In this document: positions 50,001-61,579 of the stretch, piece by piece
How the letters are laid out: each line of letters begins with the position of its first letter
Numbering within the stretch: the first letter of the stretch is position 1
From: Nemopilema nomurai
Taxonomy: Eukaryota > Cnidaria > Scyphozoa > Rhizostomeae > Rhizostomatidae
DNA: 64,000 bases
Direction of reading: 5' to 3'
Assembly (NCBI GenBank): GCA_003864495.1
Contig: ML133445.1
Location: forward strand, 11,152-75,151
Position numbers and translations under genes: made by a program
The notes under the pieces: model-generated
What the model was told of the DNA's origin: nothing
The model's input: the letters and a program-made list of their open reading frames with translations, nothing else
Databases searched by the model: none

Positions 50001-53000
50001 ATATGGTTGAATCAAAAAGCTTAATCATTCCTCCCTTGAGCTCAATTTCCAATAGAAAAATACTGTAAAAGAACTTCCTGCCTAAAATTTTTTTGAACTT
50101 CACAAAGGAAAGCCAAACAAAAGTTTTAACACTCATTTGATTTATTCTTTGCAAAGAAATTTCTAGTGGGAATCCTAGCAAAGGTTCCTTGAGCATGCAC
50201 AAGCCATATTTCATGTGACTTGTTGTCTAACTTCTATGACTTGTTTATCATTGGAAATTGGGCTTTTAAGTTGCTTGGTTCACTGTACATTGTTACAGCT
50301 GTGTTGTGACAACTTATGTGCCTCTGCAAATTGATAATAAGAAGACTGATTACTGCCACAGTTATTGATCTCAAGCTAGTCACTATTACCAAGATCAACA
50401 TTTTACAGTGTGATAAAAATGTAGCTTAGAGGAAGTGCATCATACCTTGCAATTTGGCCGGCAATCTAAAAGAAATAGAGATTATCTTCAGCAAGATTCA
50501 TCAAACAAAATTTAACTTGTCACAAATGTTAAGAGAAAGCCAGATTAAGATAGCCTCTTCCAGAAAAGATAATTAACTAAAGTATGATTGAGATTCTTTC
50601 TTTCCTTTAAGAAAATTCACATTGCATGTTAACAAACATTTCTGGCAATTAGAATGAAATGAAAGTAAAGTATCTGAAAGCTGACTTGGTCATCTGAAAT
50701 TTGCATACTCTGAGGTGTATCATTTGATATGTCAAATATAGTACATTGAGCAAATAAAAATATGACTTGGCTGTTTTATGATATCTTGAAACATCACACA
50801 TGGATATACACCTTCCAAAAATAAGTTTAATATGGATAAATTCTTGCATCTGAATGCAAAATCCCAGTTTGAGCAAATTGTTTCCTAAAAGCTGATAAAC
50901 TTAATCCAAACTGAAAAACATGGAGCTTAGCTGATCTGGATGACTTCAAATATACTGCATCATAATAAAACCTGATTTAATCTCATGAAAACACTGAAAC
51001 AACACATACCATGATTTATGTAAGCAGCAGGGCCTAACCAGAGCTGGGAGCAACCTTTTCTTGTTGAAAACATTATACTGAAATCGTTAACGCCAGTCCT
51101 TAAAAGTTCTTCTTCCTCTTTCACTGACATTTCTGCAATGCAGCCTTCCAAATTGACAATCTTTTCACCCTTATCCCTACGACAACCCAATAACATTCAA
51201 ATATGTACTTATAATATGATGAATTCCATGGTAAACAATTTTGAAATAAAAACACTTTCTTCATTCTGAATGCTTTGAATAAGCTCTCAAAGTTTTTTTT
51301 TAAATTTAAGGGTTAGATGCAAGAGGAAATCAACAAAAGGGTATATAGAAAAATCATAAGGTTTTCGTGTTACTGGTTTTTTGGAGTATATAGTGAAGAC
51401 TTTTGCCAAAAAATTAAAGAATATATACATCCTAAATGACATTAAAATAAATATAATATATATAATCATCATTGGGTAAGATGCTAAAGGAAAGATGCTA
51501 AAAATACATAATATCTCCCAACTAAAGATGCTGTGATATTTACCAGTCTCTCGTAACTACAACTTTGGCACCACCCTTGTCACTCGAATAACGATAGCAT
51601 GGCACAATTACAAATCCAGCTTTTGGGGAGAAGATGTTTAAGTACCGAATAATCTGCAAAAAATTAGACAAGCCTAAAATGATGTGATATTTTCCATAGG
51701 CAAATTACTCAATCAATTATTAGTCACATTAAATTAAAGAAATATAAATGTATATATAAATTACAAATCCAGCTTTTGGGGAGAAGATGTTTAAGTACCG
51801 AATAATCTGCAAAAAATTAGACAAACCTAAAATGATGTGATATTTTCCATAGGCAAATTACTCAATCAATTATTGGTCACATTAAATTAAAGGAATATAA
51901 ATGTATATATAAATTACAAATCCAGCTTTTGGGGAGAAGATGTTTAAGTACCGAATAATCTGCAAAAAATTAGACAGACCTAAAATGATGTGATATTTTC
52001 CACAGGCAAATTACTCAATCAATTATTGGTCACATTAAATTAAAAAAATATAAATGTATACATAAATTTTTGATCACATCTTCAGATCTTATATTTTCTG
52101 CCATTTCTCCTAGTGATTCCAGAAAACCCAAGCAAGATATTTATACATGATTACATTGGATTAAAATAAAGCTAAACCTTTATTAAAAAAGTTTGCTTGT
52201 GAACAATATTGCATTTGCTTTTCTGTTCAATAAGAATATGAGAGAATACCACTTGACAATAATAAATATGTTTGATGCTGCTATAAACTGTCCTAAGCCT
52301 TTGCTAAGGTGCAAAAGTAGCTTTAAAAACATGTTGTTCTTTCTTATGTAGGAAGTTTTAACCAACCTTCACCAATTCCATAGCAGCATCAAACTGATTA
52401 AGCTGATTAAGTTAGCAAATATCTATATATATAATAAAGTTGTTTTTTATTTATGCTAGGAATAGGCAACTTTCATCTGTTATTGCAGCTCTGCTGGCTA
52501 AGTTTACAATAAAATGCAAACTATGATTTTGTATTGAGTTTTTTCCAAAATCTGATGAAAATTAATTCAATCAAATATTTATGGTTTCAATTGAAAACAG
52601 GAAAACATGATTAATGTAACAAAATGACCTGTATATATCTCAATAAAATTGATGTGTCTCTCTATTCTCTGTGCCTACAGCAAAAACCAAATCAGGTTTA
52701 CATAGAGCAGGTTCTTATAACTACTTAATAGCTGGCTACTGATTAACTCTTGTAATTAGCTTCTTATTTCATTTTGATTCAAGACATACAGTTTTTTGCT
52801 GAGTAAGTGGGTAGTTACAAACACATAAAGAGAGATCTATTTTTCTTTTGCATAAGCACACAAGTGAGAGAACAAAAACTGAAAAAGCAACTAAATGTTC
52901 ATAGCTTATGCAAAGCTCCTACAAGCTGTTTGATATCGGCTTTTAAACTTTGGAGACAGGTGAAACAGTACAAATCTAGGCCTGTTAAAGTGTTGACATG

Positions 53001-53473
53001 CTTGGATCACTCTCATTGGCTAAAAAATACAATGCTTATTCTTTTCCAGACAATAAGCTCTACGTGATTGCTTTGTTCATGTCTTCACTGATTGGTTCAT
53101 ACACAATACAGCTGATAATCGCTGCAGGTTGAGTTAAAAACAATATGGCGTATTTCCTTACATGTTCCTTTGCAAAGCTCAATTCAGATTGCGTTTTTTG
53201 AGCCTTATACTTTGTCCACCAATCTCCTAGTAAGCTAAAGAAACACGCCAATGCATTTTCGAGCTCTCCATGCCGCCTAAAATTGGCAAGTATGTTGAAA
53301 ACTTCCTCAAATCGTGGCTTCCGTGGTATAGGTTCCAGATTCATTTTGTGAGTTTCAAATCCGAGCATTGAGTCAAGCAGAATTGCGCTGCCGAGATCAT
53401 CGTAAAAAGCAAGTTGCCTTGCAAAGCAAACCGGCTGGCAGTTCAGGTTTCCATCCATCCCGTTGGCTACCAT
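44016..53473 (-). CDS. KMT5B/C-like: Histone H4 lysine-20 methyltransferase, Suv4-20 (KMT5B/KMT5C) family
   Basis: SET-domain enzyme that di- and trimethylates H4K20 in chromatin. Exons: 53162-53473, 51544-51653, 51010-51176, 50446-50465, 49765-49901, 48999-49147, 44016-44830; 569 aa with all phases closing. The N-terminal Suv4-20 region includes LGFETHKMN, then [11 protein letters not shown] across exons 1-2. The SET core has [34 protein letters not shown] (catalytic N195-H196-D197-C198, split by intron 3) and GEEITCFYG. The post-SET zinc cysteines are [14 protein letters not shown], and the conserved [11 protein letters not shown] follows. The long last exon is basic and Ser-rich (LKIRMRRKR) and ends RKRCPCCR. 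It is shorter than vertebrate KMT5B, as usual for invertebrates. The ATG with MVFLPL just before exon 7 is intronic. Exon 4 is a 20-nt microexon, and intron 1 holds extra copies of the exon 2 acceptor. Confidence 0.95.
49328..49445 (+). repeat. Dispersed repeat pair, copy B
   Basis: Partner of 33712-33825. Lies in intron 5 of the KMT5 gene, about 180 bp upstream (gene sense) of exon 6. Confidence 0.7.
50446..50465 (-). other. 20-nt coding microexon of the KMT5 gene
   Basis: Minus-strand exon flanked by acceptor TTTTAG and donor GTATGA. With the G left over from exon 3 it encodes exactly DCRPNCK, the second half of the SET NHDC motif and zinc-binding cysteines. The intron after it has phase 0. 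Without this exon the frame shifts and the active site is lost, so it must be constitutive in any active form. Direct reading of phase and homology makes it secure despite its size. Confidence 0.92.
51606..52064 (-). repeat. Three 153-bp tandem copies containing the KMT5 exon 2 acceptor and partial exon
   Basis: Near-identical units begin at 51606, 51759 and 51912, each 153 bp. Each unit contains the last part of intron 1, the acceptor TTTGCAG and the first 48 nt of exon 2; only the first unit (nearest the donor) continues into the full exon. The two extra partial exons (51759-51806 and 51912-51959) have no exon 2 donor, and read-through meets an in-frame stop within about a dozen codons. They are decoy acceptors. 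Confidence 0.9.
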
Positions 53474-53559
53474 TCTGCCTCAATCTCCGTAAATTCTTGG
53501 TGAAAAACGCGCCATTGTCTCCTTTTGCACAACAGGTCACAGTAATCTATTCTCTTTCA

Positions 53560-53632
53560 AAATGTTAAAAATGGCGGTTGCACAATTTGACCGCAGCTGG
53601 TTTTCAGCTATCGCGGGTCCCGCGGGAAATGC
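53560..53632. promoter_or_regulatory. Probable KMT5 promoter with YY1-like and E2F-like motifs
   Basis: AAAAATGGCGG at about 53564-53574 (YY1-like) and GCGGGAAA at 53622-53629 (E2F consensus in reverse), next to a CGCGGGTCCCGCGG palindrome, 90-160 bp upstream of the KMT5 ATG. A CpG-rich island in AT-rich surroundings. Confidence 0.4.
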
Positions 53633-54662
53633 GAGGGGTTCAGCGACTAAACAAAGAGGAAGAGGGCATCATTGTGTAACTTTTTTGTAAAGCCGTGCAA
53701 AAGAAATTTGCCAACACTTATAAAACCAAGCCAAACATTTTCAAAACAATAGTTTCCCCGGTAATGCTAAAAAGTATATTACTAAGTGAAACAGGAGAAT
53801 TTTTCAACTTTGATATAATATTCCATCAAGGATTAGACCAGCACGTGCGAGGTCAATTACAAAACACGTTATACCCCCTGCCTTAAGTAAAGACAATATG
53901 TTTAAACAACTATATACATTTAATTGATATATATTCTTAAAAACTTGCTAACGAACGACTTTTGAGGCATGTATAATTTGTTCGGGTCAGACTTAGCGTT
54001 GCGTCAATATGTAAGATTCTTTAGTCAAGATAGACTTAGCAAACGATAGTTCCACAGAACATTTCTTAAGTCTGAAAATGTGTTTGGACATTTCCTACAT
54101 TGTCAACTTGAAGTATCACATCATGCAAGAAGATTCGTAAACATTAGGGAAGGTAAAGCTGGGGGGGAAATATATTTGCTGTGAATGACATTCGCAAATT
54201 TGATTTCTATCACCAGAATCTGTGAGTTGAAATGGGGGAGGGGCATGTTAGACACTGTTAACTAAACAAGCACGAATAACTAGATGTTAAATCCACGTTG
54301 AATTTATCGACTTAAATGGAGAGTGATTTATAAAAGGGATGATAAACGATAATAGATTGGGCGAGTTTCTAACTAGCTATGCTGTGATCTTGAGGATAAA
54401 TTAAAAGCAATTGATCGATCGAGGAACAGAAAGCTGGAGATTGTTAATATGATGCTATTCACTTTATGTGAAAGTGAAACATAACTTCATATAATTGTCG
54501 CCTATTCATGGTTGAAAGCTGAAGTTTCTTAGTTGCATGAAATTTAAAAATCTAATATCCCCAAATCATCGAAGCTAAGGATCTACGCGAGAACAATGAC
54601 ATTTCGTATGTTTTATTCAAGGTAAAACTAACTATCCGAATGTTTGTTTGGCCTTTGGCTTG

Positions 54663-54675
54663 TGACCTTTGACCT
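54663..54675 (-). promoter_or_regulatory. Perfect DR1 nuclear-receptor element
   Basis: TGACCTTTGACCT on the plus strand, i.e. AGGTCA-A-AGGTCA on the minus strand, the consensus for RXR-type and HNF4-type receptors. About 1.2 kb upstream of the KMT5 start codon. Confidence 0.5.
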
Positions 54676-54963
54676 TCGGGACTCATCCTAATGGCCCTCA
54701 TCGGAACACGGGCCACTCATCGACTGATATTTTAAGCTAATTGCCACACGGGTGGGCAGGCATTTCTTATTGTCAGAAGTCCGAGTACTGAATTTAAGTT
54801 CATTAAAAATAACCCGTTGTTCAAATATAACCTGAAGTATATAATTGGGATGGAAGCCCTCTTTATTGCATGCTATAATTTCGCCCCAACTAAAAACTAG
54901 GACTTTATTGCATAAAACGTTAATCCAATTGATAAAAAGACCTATTCGACTTAAATTTAATTT

Positions 54964-55179
54964 AAAGGCATTGAGTCATGGTAAATGTAAAGCGTATACC
55001 GAAATTGCAAAAATTGCCGAGTCATTATGAAAGCTTCGTCAATCTGATTGGCTGTCAAGCAAACTGCACACATGATTTTATAACCTCGCAGTGGTGTTGG
55101 ATCACATGAAAACAAACTTATCACACGAAGACAGACAAACCCCCGCAAGGATCGCTATTTACCACGAGTCAATGCCTTT
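54964..55179. mobile_element. MITE family 2, copy B (216 bp)
   Basis: Same element as 36330-36547: left end AAAGGCATTGAGTCATG, right end CACGAGTCAATGCCTTT with two mismatches to a perfect inverted repeat. Lies between the KMT5 and the unrecognised gene. Confidence 0.88.
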
Positions 55180-55406
55180 AAAAAGAGTAAGGTTACGATC
55201 AAAATTTCGATAACTTAGATTGATCGAATGTTCGTTATTTCAGGGACAGTAAACTCTGAGCTGCAAGTTATACACTGTCTACCACACTATTTCCCTTCGC
55301 TGCATCTTGAGAATTATGGTGCCGTGACCCAACATGGATTACTTTGGACAGCCGTGTTGACTTTAGTGTAAGCATTCCAATGATGATGAAGCTTTAAACA
55401 CATTCC

Positions 55407-55975
55407 CTATACAGTATGAACAGATTTTTCGTGTGCTTTATTAACGTCTACTAGCCTGAATGACCTTAAAACCATGGCAATTTGACTTAAGATCTCCTTT
55501 GTTATTGCCAGCACTGGCTCTAATAGTTTACGAAAGCCGAACATCATGTTCCACAATAGCACGAACAGCGGCTGAACAATGTTGTTGAACATTGCTGTTA
55601 GAACGGGCTTTAAGAAGGAGTCTCCAAACACCGTTATGGCACCGCCAATCAGCTTTCTACCGAACTGCTTGAAGATGAATCGTAGCAGCTCAACCATGAA
55701 TATCACAGCAAAGTCAACGACAATCTGCAGTGCTCCGAAGAATTCCTGAATGCCACGCTGCGTGTAAGACTCAACTCTGTAAAAGATCAAAACACGATTT
55801 CGTACAGGTGCAGAGTAAAGCAATAAATACAATAAAGTTTCAGGCTGGCCTCGAAAAAGTGAACTGAATTCAGCAATATAGAAGAAACTGTTTTTACTGA
55901 CTGCGTTTCTCAACTGCTTTGGATGATCCGAGCTATAGTTGACTTATTTAACGTGCAGAGAGAACACGGGGCCAG

Positions 55976-56034
<59 letters not shown>

Positions 56035-59000
56035 CAACGCGTTGCCTGTTGTGTTCTGTAGCTCTGTTTCTGACTGACTGACTTAACTTTACAATTCTAT
56101 TTATATTGATTATTCAAAAAATAAATTTGCTGACGAGGGATGAGGGAGAATGATAAAATGGCGATGTAATGGGGATGGAACAATCTAGGCTGAGAAGCGA
56201 GAATAGATGTGTCAGCATGACATGGTGTGACAATGAAAAGTAGACAAACGGGTCACTACAAAACAACTGCTTTGGCTACGGTGAAATCTCCAGTGTTGGT
56301 TTCAAAGATTCCTCGTTCATTTCATTGGGTCGTATGGCCCAGTGGAATGAGCGTTGGTTTTTGAAGAAGCAAGCTGGAGTTCAATTTCGACCAAGAGTGG
56401 TTCGCACCGGTGGTAGTCGTACCCATATAATTGGGTAGCGCCAGTGTGAAAAGAATCCCTTCCCCCTTTCAGCCTCTGCCTTCCGATTATATACAAATAC
56501 TGTGCTATAAATCTGATACGAGGAATATACACCAGGCCACGCTCCTGTCAAACCAGAGACGTCAAAATATGCGGCAATAAAGTTGCACACTACACGAATG
56601 TTATGAATATTGGTTTGAAATGGAAATAGATCCACTTTCAGTTTCAAATTTTTAGAGAAGCGTCATATTCCATTCGTGAATCTAAACTCGAGTTTCTTCA
56701 ATCAAAACCAGCTAAGCCCTACTTAATCGCTTTCAACAATAGTTAAATACACCTAAAATTTTAGGCTTAGCTGAAGTAAAAGGCAAGCGAAATACGTAGG
56801 CCTTCGACAAATCAAATTAGACCTAATCTTAGCACCTTCAGTAAGGAGATGATGTTCCAAATTAAGACTGCGCCGCAACCTGAACTCTTTAGCTACCCAC
56901 TAAAATCCAAACGAAAAAACTATGAAGTGACGTAATACAATTTGCTGTTTGACGTAATACCACTCGCTGTTTGACGTAATAGCCAATTCGTATGCTATTG
57001 ACTGCCGATCTACTGTCTACTGAACAAAAAATTCCATACAGAAATCTATTTAGCGAACTGAAAAGTGGCTCGTTTCCAATCACGACTCTTTCATGTACAT
57101 CATTAGGATCTTGACTAGAAAATACGAGTGATGGTTTCATATCAGCTAATGACATGAAACGTAAACTAAGTTTTTTTGTCCGTCAGCTCTCTAACATCAA
57201 TCAGGACCTTTCTTCTTGCAAATTTGTTGATTGAATTTAAAATAAACTTTTGAAATGATATAAATGCAATTTTTCCTATATTTAATTCATTTATTCATTT
57301 GTTTGCTCATTCATCAATTTATTCATTTGTTCACTAGTTTATTCAATCGTTTCTCACAACGAGGAGGAATGTATTGTATGTTATTTTATGAGGTGTGATT
57401 TGAAATGGGAACATACCGTTCTGCGACTTGGGGCATTTTCGCATTTTTGCTGATGAGAGTGCTGTGGTAGTTTCTAACTGCATTTTCATAGACATACCTA
57501 TAAACAACGAATATTCGATTGTAAGAATGTAACAGTCGAAAAAAATGTAGGAGTCGGAAAACGAAATGGGCAATAATCGGCAAAACCATAGAATTGACTT
57601 GAAACGAAGAAGGAGATTCGAGACTTAAAATTTTTAAAAGCAATCTTTGAAAATATACAAGGCCAAGGGATATAACAAGCGTGGAAATTAGCAAAGATAG
57701 GGTTGCTAGCAAAAGCAGGTGGTGTTAGTAAAAACGGGGTACGATTAAGACAAGGGATACTACAAGAAGTAGAAGGGAATAACAAGAAATGAAAGGTGGT
57801 AGTGACGAATGTAGAACGTTGTGGGACGAATAAATAACCTTCCTCTAGCAACCAATCATCACGGAAAAAATACTTTGATTACCAGTTACTAAGTCTATGG
57901 TACAATGATACTGTGATCTTTGGTTGGTTTTTTGAGAGTCACGAGCTGGGATCAAGTGTGCAGAAAAGGAAATACAATATATAGAAGTAAGCCACAATAT
58001 AGTGGAGAAAACCAGACTTGATCGAACATGATGGAAATATCAACAAGCCTCGATTTTCCAGTAGCAAGGAATACACGTCTAGAAATTGACTACAATCTCT
58101 GCCAAAAGTAGCTGGAGAGCCTCGAGAATTTTGTGATTTTTCAACCCTCGTCCTATATCCGTGTCTCCTTGGATGTTGAAACCCCATTTCCCCCTCAAAC
58201 AAGTTGGATCGTTTGGAGAAAGCAATAGCTATATGTGAATCCAACACTTCTGTTTTTAGGATTATTCACTTTTGCGCTACACAACATTGTTTGCGGGGCA
58301 AGGGGATTCAGCACCTAGTGCGATGCTTAAAATAGAGCAAGTGTTCTAAGATTTTCGGCAGGGATTGTACCTCAGTGGAAATGAATTGACTCGCTCTTTG
58401 TTTGAAGGCCAACAATCTGGATTGCGATCAGTGAAGGACAATTTCCTTTTGCCAGGAAGGATCTTGGAACTGACGTGAATTTGATGGACCACAAGGAAAA
58501 TACGAAACAGCCGGTATATTAATTAATGGTTGAACATAACCGAAAAACCAAAAAAGAATGTAAAGGCGACAGGAAATCGACCTTTGACAATCCCCAAAAA
58601 GAAATACAGAAAAACAAGAAGATAATAGGAAGTTTTAGCGGTGAACTATACAATATCCAAAAAGATCTCTAACCGCTCTTCCACGTGACCACTGCCGTAA
58701 GCCGTCTTCAAGACAACAATCTTCTCAAATCCCGCCTCGCTTGCATCTTGAATCCCATAATCCTGTTGGCTCCATGAGTAATCGACATCCGTATCCTCTG
58801 AGAGATTGCTATCAGCGTTCAAATTGACGATAACAGGATGCTCCCGTCTTTTCGTTTCCTTCTTCTTGCGTCTGGGTTTCTGCGAGCCCTTGGCGGGCTT
58901 TGACCGGTCGTCTGCGACAATTTTTGTGGCGGCCGCAGGCTCCTTCTGCCTTTTCACAGGGGATTCCTGCGGATGAGGGGTCTGGAACACATACTCCTGT

Positions 59001-61579
59001 CGCGGATTACCCTGATTGGCTGCCCGTGAAGCCGGTTCTGTTGACGTTTTTCGGGGTGATGTGTCTGTGGCTAATGAGAGAGAAACTACTCAGACAATGA
59101 CGAAAAGAGTGGAAGTTTCTATTTCTTCACATAAATTGTCGTGAGGCAAAACGGTGCAAAAACCCAAAAAATTGCATTACCTTATTATAACATTACAAAA
59201 AATTTAGAAAATACTAATTTTACGTTATTGACAAAGCATGAATTCAAATGATTTTTCAAAGTAGATCATAAGGACCTGAGTCTTAGATTACAAGGTTTGG
59301 TGGTTAAACGGACTTTCTACATTTTTGCCTGGTGGCTTCCGAACAATCACAATGAGTGATTTAAATTGGGTCATTTCTAAACTCTCATAATAATTGAAAT
59401 GATCATAATAGAAATTCTAAACTGAATTTCTCAACTCATTAGATGTCTCATAACTAAAGAGAAATTAATGTCTCATTGGAGAAATTTCATGACATCAGAG
59501 AATGGACTCCCAGGCAATTTTTAGCCTTTTCATCCATCAAGAAGTGCCTGACAAAAAATGCCCTTTAAGTATAAATAATCATAGTTACTCTTTTCCATAC
59601 AGATTTGAAATTAAAAAGATTTGAGCACAAAGTTCTCAGAGATTATAATATCAAAGAATAAATGCTTGTGAACAAAAATTTTGATAGGGCTATGTTCACC
59701 TGACACTGATATAAATGATGTATGTAAATAATAATAATTATAAATATCTTACTTTCAAACTCTGTGTAAGGTAGGTTTTCATTTGCATCTACAAAGGATG
59801 ACTTCTTGCTTTTGCTGGCATGACTTGACTTTGGAGTTCTGGTTTGGACTTTATTCTTCATTTCAATCTCCTGAAAATCCACCTCACTATGAAAGATTGA
59901 CTCAGGCGCCTCCCTTCGTTTGTGACTGACAGTACTTCGTTCAGATACAGGCTCAATGTTTCCATCATCTTTGAACACTGTTACTCCTTTTTCTAAGAGA
60001 TCAGATCAAACCCATGTCCCTTAACAACAAATTCTAAAGTATTCAGTATCAATTACAGGACTACCTTACGGACAATTTTTTTGCATGCATTGCAGAACAC
60101 AAAGCCAAGAATTATATCAAACATAATAAACATTTCAACTTTTAAAATGTATAACTTTTGGATCAATTGAATTGATAAGAAGAAAATAAAATCAAGAGGT
60201 GTGCTGGACTAATGAATAACAAAACCTTTTGTAATTTTCAAGGGGCAGATGGAGCTAGGAAAACTAATATTTACTCCACACCCACAAACTCAACTGCAAG
60301 CCACCCTATAGACTGGAAATTATTTGTTGATCATTTAGAAACTTGCTTTGTTTTGCTTTGAAACTGAAACATATCAAACATTCTGACAAGTGCTAAGTGC
60401 ACTTGTCTTAACACATTAATCATTTAACTATCTTGTCAACCTAGCTATGGATATATTCATATAAGTGTCAGAGTCAGCGATTGTGAATATAGGACAGACA
60501 CTAATTGATAGTTTTTGTGATATTATTCATTTGTCTTTAGTATCCTATCTTACTGGTACTTTTTGGTATGTGTATGAATAAAATATATAGACCTGCTTCA
60601 TTAAAAAAAAATTTAACACAGCACCTATCAATGCTCAAGAGTAAACTTTAATGAATTATGTAAATTATTTAAGTTAGAGAGATATCATTGAAGTTTTAGA
60701 ACAGTTTGGTTTGCAAAACACTAACCTCTGCTCACAGTATTGCGATACTTCTCAGCAGTCCGAGGAGGGGGCTTTGGCTCTTGGTTTGTCCTTGACAAGG
60801 GGCTTTTTACCATTGGGGAAATGGTCCGTTCAAGAGGCTCCATGTGTGGAGCGTGTTTATTTCTCCTTCCTGAATCAGGAGCAATACTGACAGACGGAGG
60901 CTCCAGCTCCTCCCCTCCACTCAAACTGTCCCAATCAGAGCCACTATCCTGCAAATGTAATGGTTTTCTCAATAATTCCATTATCATATGGTTGTACCAG
61001 TATGCATGAAGTATCCATATCTTTGAAGCACCAAATAGTTCAACCATCTCATAAAACTAGCTTTTACAAAGTACACTATTTTAAACACAGAAATCCTTTA
61101 ACCTGATGAAAGCTCTTTATGAGATAAACTTATAAAAAGTTTGTTTTCTTTTCAGTCTATTGTAGCACTAAAATACTGATATTTGGGAAAAAAATCTGAC
61201 AAAAAAGGCCATAACAAAAAACTATTTGCTGCTTTTGCGCTTAGCTTTCCTATTTCAACTATAGCAACAGTGATAGTCTTTTTGAGAGATGGATTGAAAA
61301 AATTATTTGCATCAGAAGTATCTATTGCTGGGAAATCCAAATAATTTGCATTTCAAATTTTCCTACAGAATGAACAGCTTCTTGACAGATTTCATCAACA
61401 TAAAGAACAATTCGGTTGAGTTCGGCATTATTTTCATTATTTCCCAAATGACTCGGCATACAAATAATTTGATGGCGGTGGTAGCACAGCAAAAGAATAG
61501 ATTACATAGATGTTAGGGAAAATCACACCAAATATGAGCAGCGTAGAATTAAAAAGTGATACAATTTTGTACCTACCAT
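55407..61579 (-). CDS. Unrecognised protein with charged N-terminus and hydrophobic C-terminus
   Basis: I do not recognise this gene. A six-exon model closes in frame: ATG at 61577-61579 (last three bases of exon 1, donor GTAGGT), 60726-60948, 59753-59992, 58674-59070, 57417-57497, 55407-55776; 437 aa. Residues 1-290 are acidic, Ser/Pro- and Lys-rich and look disordered: DSGSDWDSLSGGEELEPP near the start and a basic run RRKKKETKRRE near residue 220. Exon 5 encodes YVYENAVRNYHSTL. The last exon, about residues 322-420, is rich in hydrophobic and amphipathic stretches (FFGALQIVVDFAVIFMVELL, PLFVLLWNMMFGF) and ends LRSFRLVDVN followed by a polar tail, suggesting membrane association. The start is the least certain part, because the exon 1 reading rests on one donor. 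The exon 4 donor (GTTAGA) is weak but required by phase. Confidence 0.72.
55897..56262 (+). repeat. Dispersed repeat, copy B, with GA microsatellite
   Basis: Second copy of the family seen at 979-1300. It differs mainly by an expanded (GA)n tract at about 55978-56032, where copy A has a short GAGAGAGA. Located in the last intron of the unrecognised gene. Confidence 0.75.
56327..56393 (+). repeat. tRNA-like sequence, probable SINE head
   Basis: GTATGGCCCAGTGGAATGAGC resembles a tRNA D-arm/A box, and GAGTTCAATTTCGACC about 35 bases later resembles the B box. The following sequence (GGTGGTAGTCGTACCC and GGGTAGCGCCAG) is not tRNA. Degenerate pairing argues against a functional tRNA. Confidence 0.5.

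Larger units (their letters stand above)
53474..55406. other. Intergenic region between KMT5 and the unrecognised gene
   Basis: Holds the KMT5 promoter side, the DR1 element and MITE copy B. No exon-like frame seen. Confidence 0.55.

Noticed and set aside
51759..51959. Extra coding exons of KMT5
   Set aside because: The copies lack the donor half of exon 2 and run into stops; they are partial duplicates, not additional exons.
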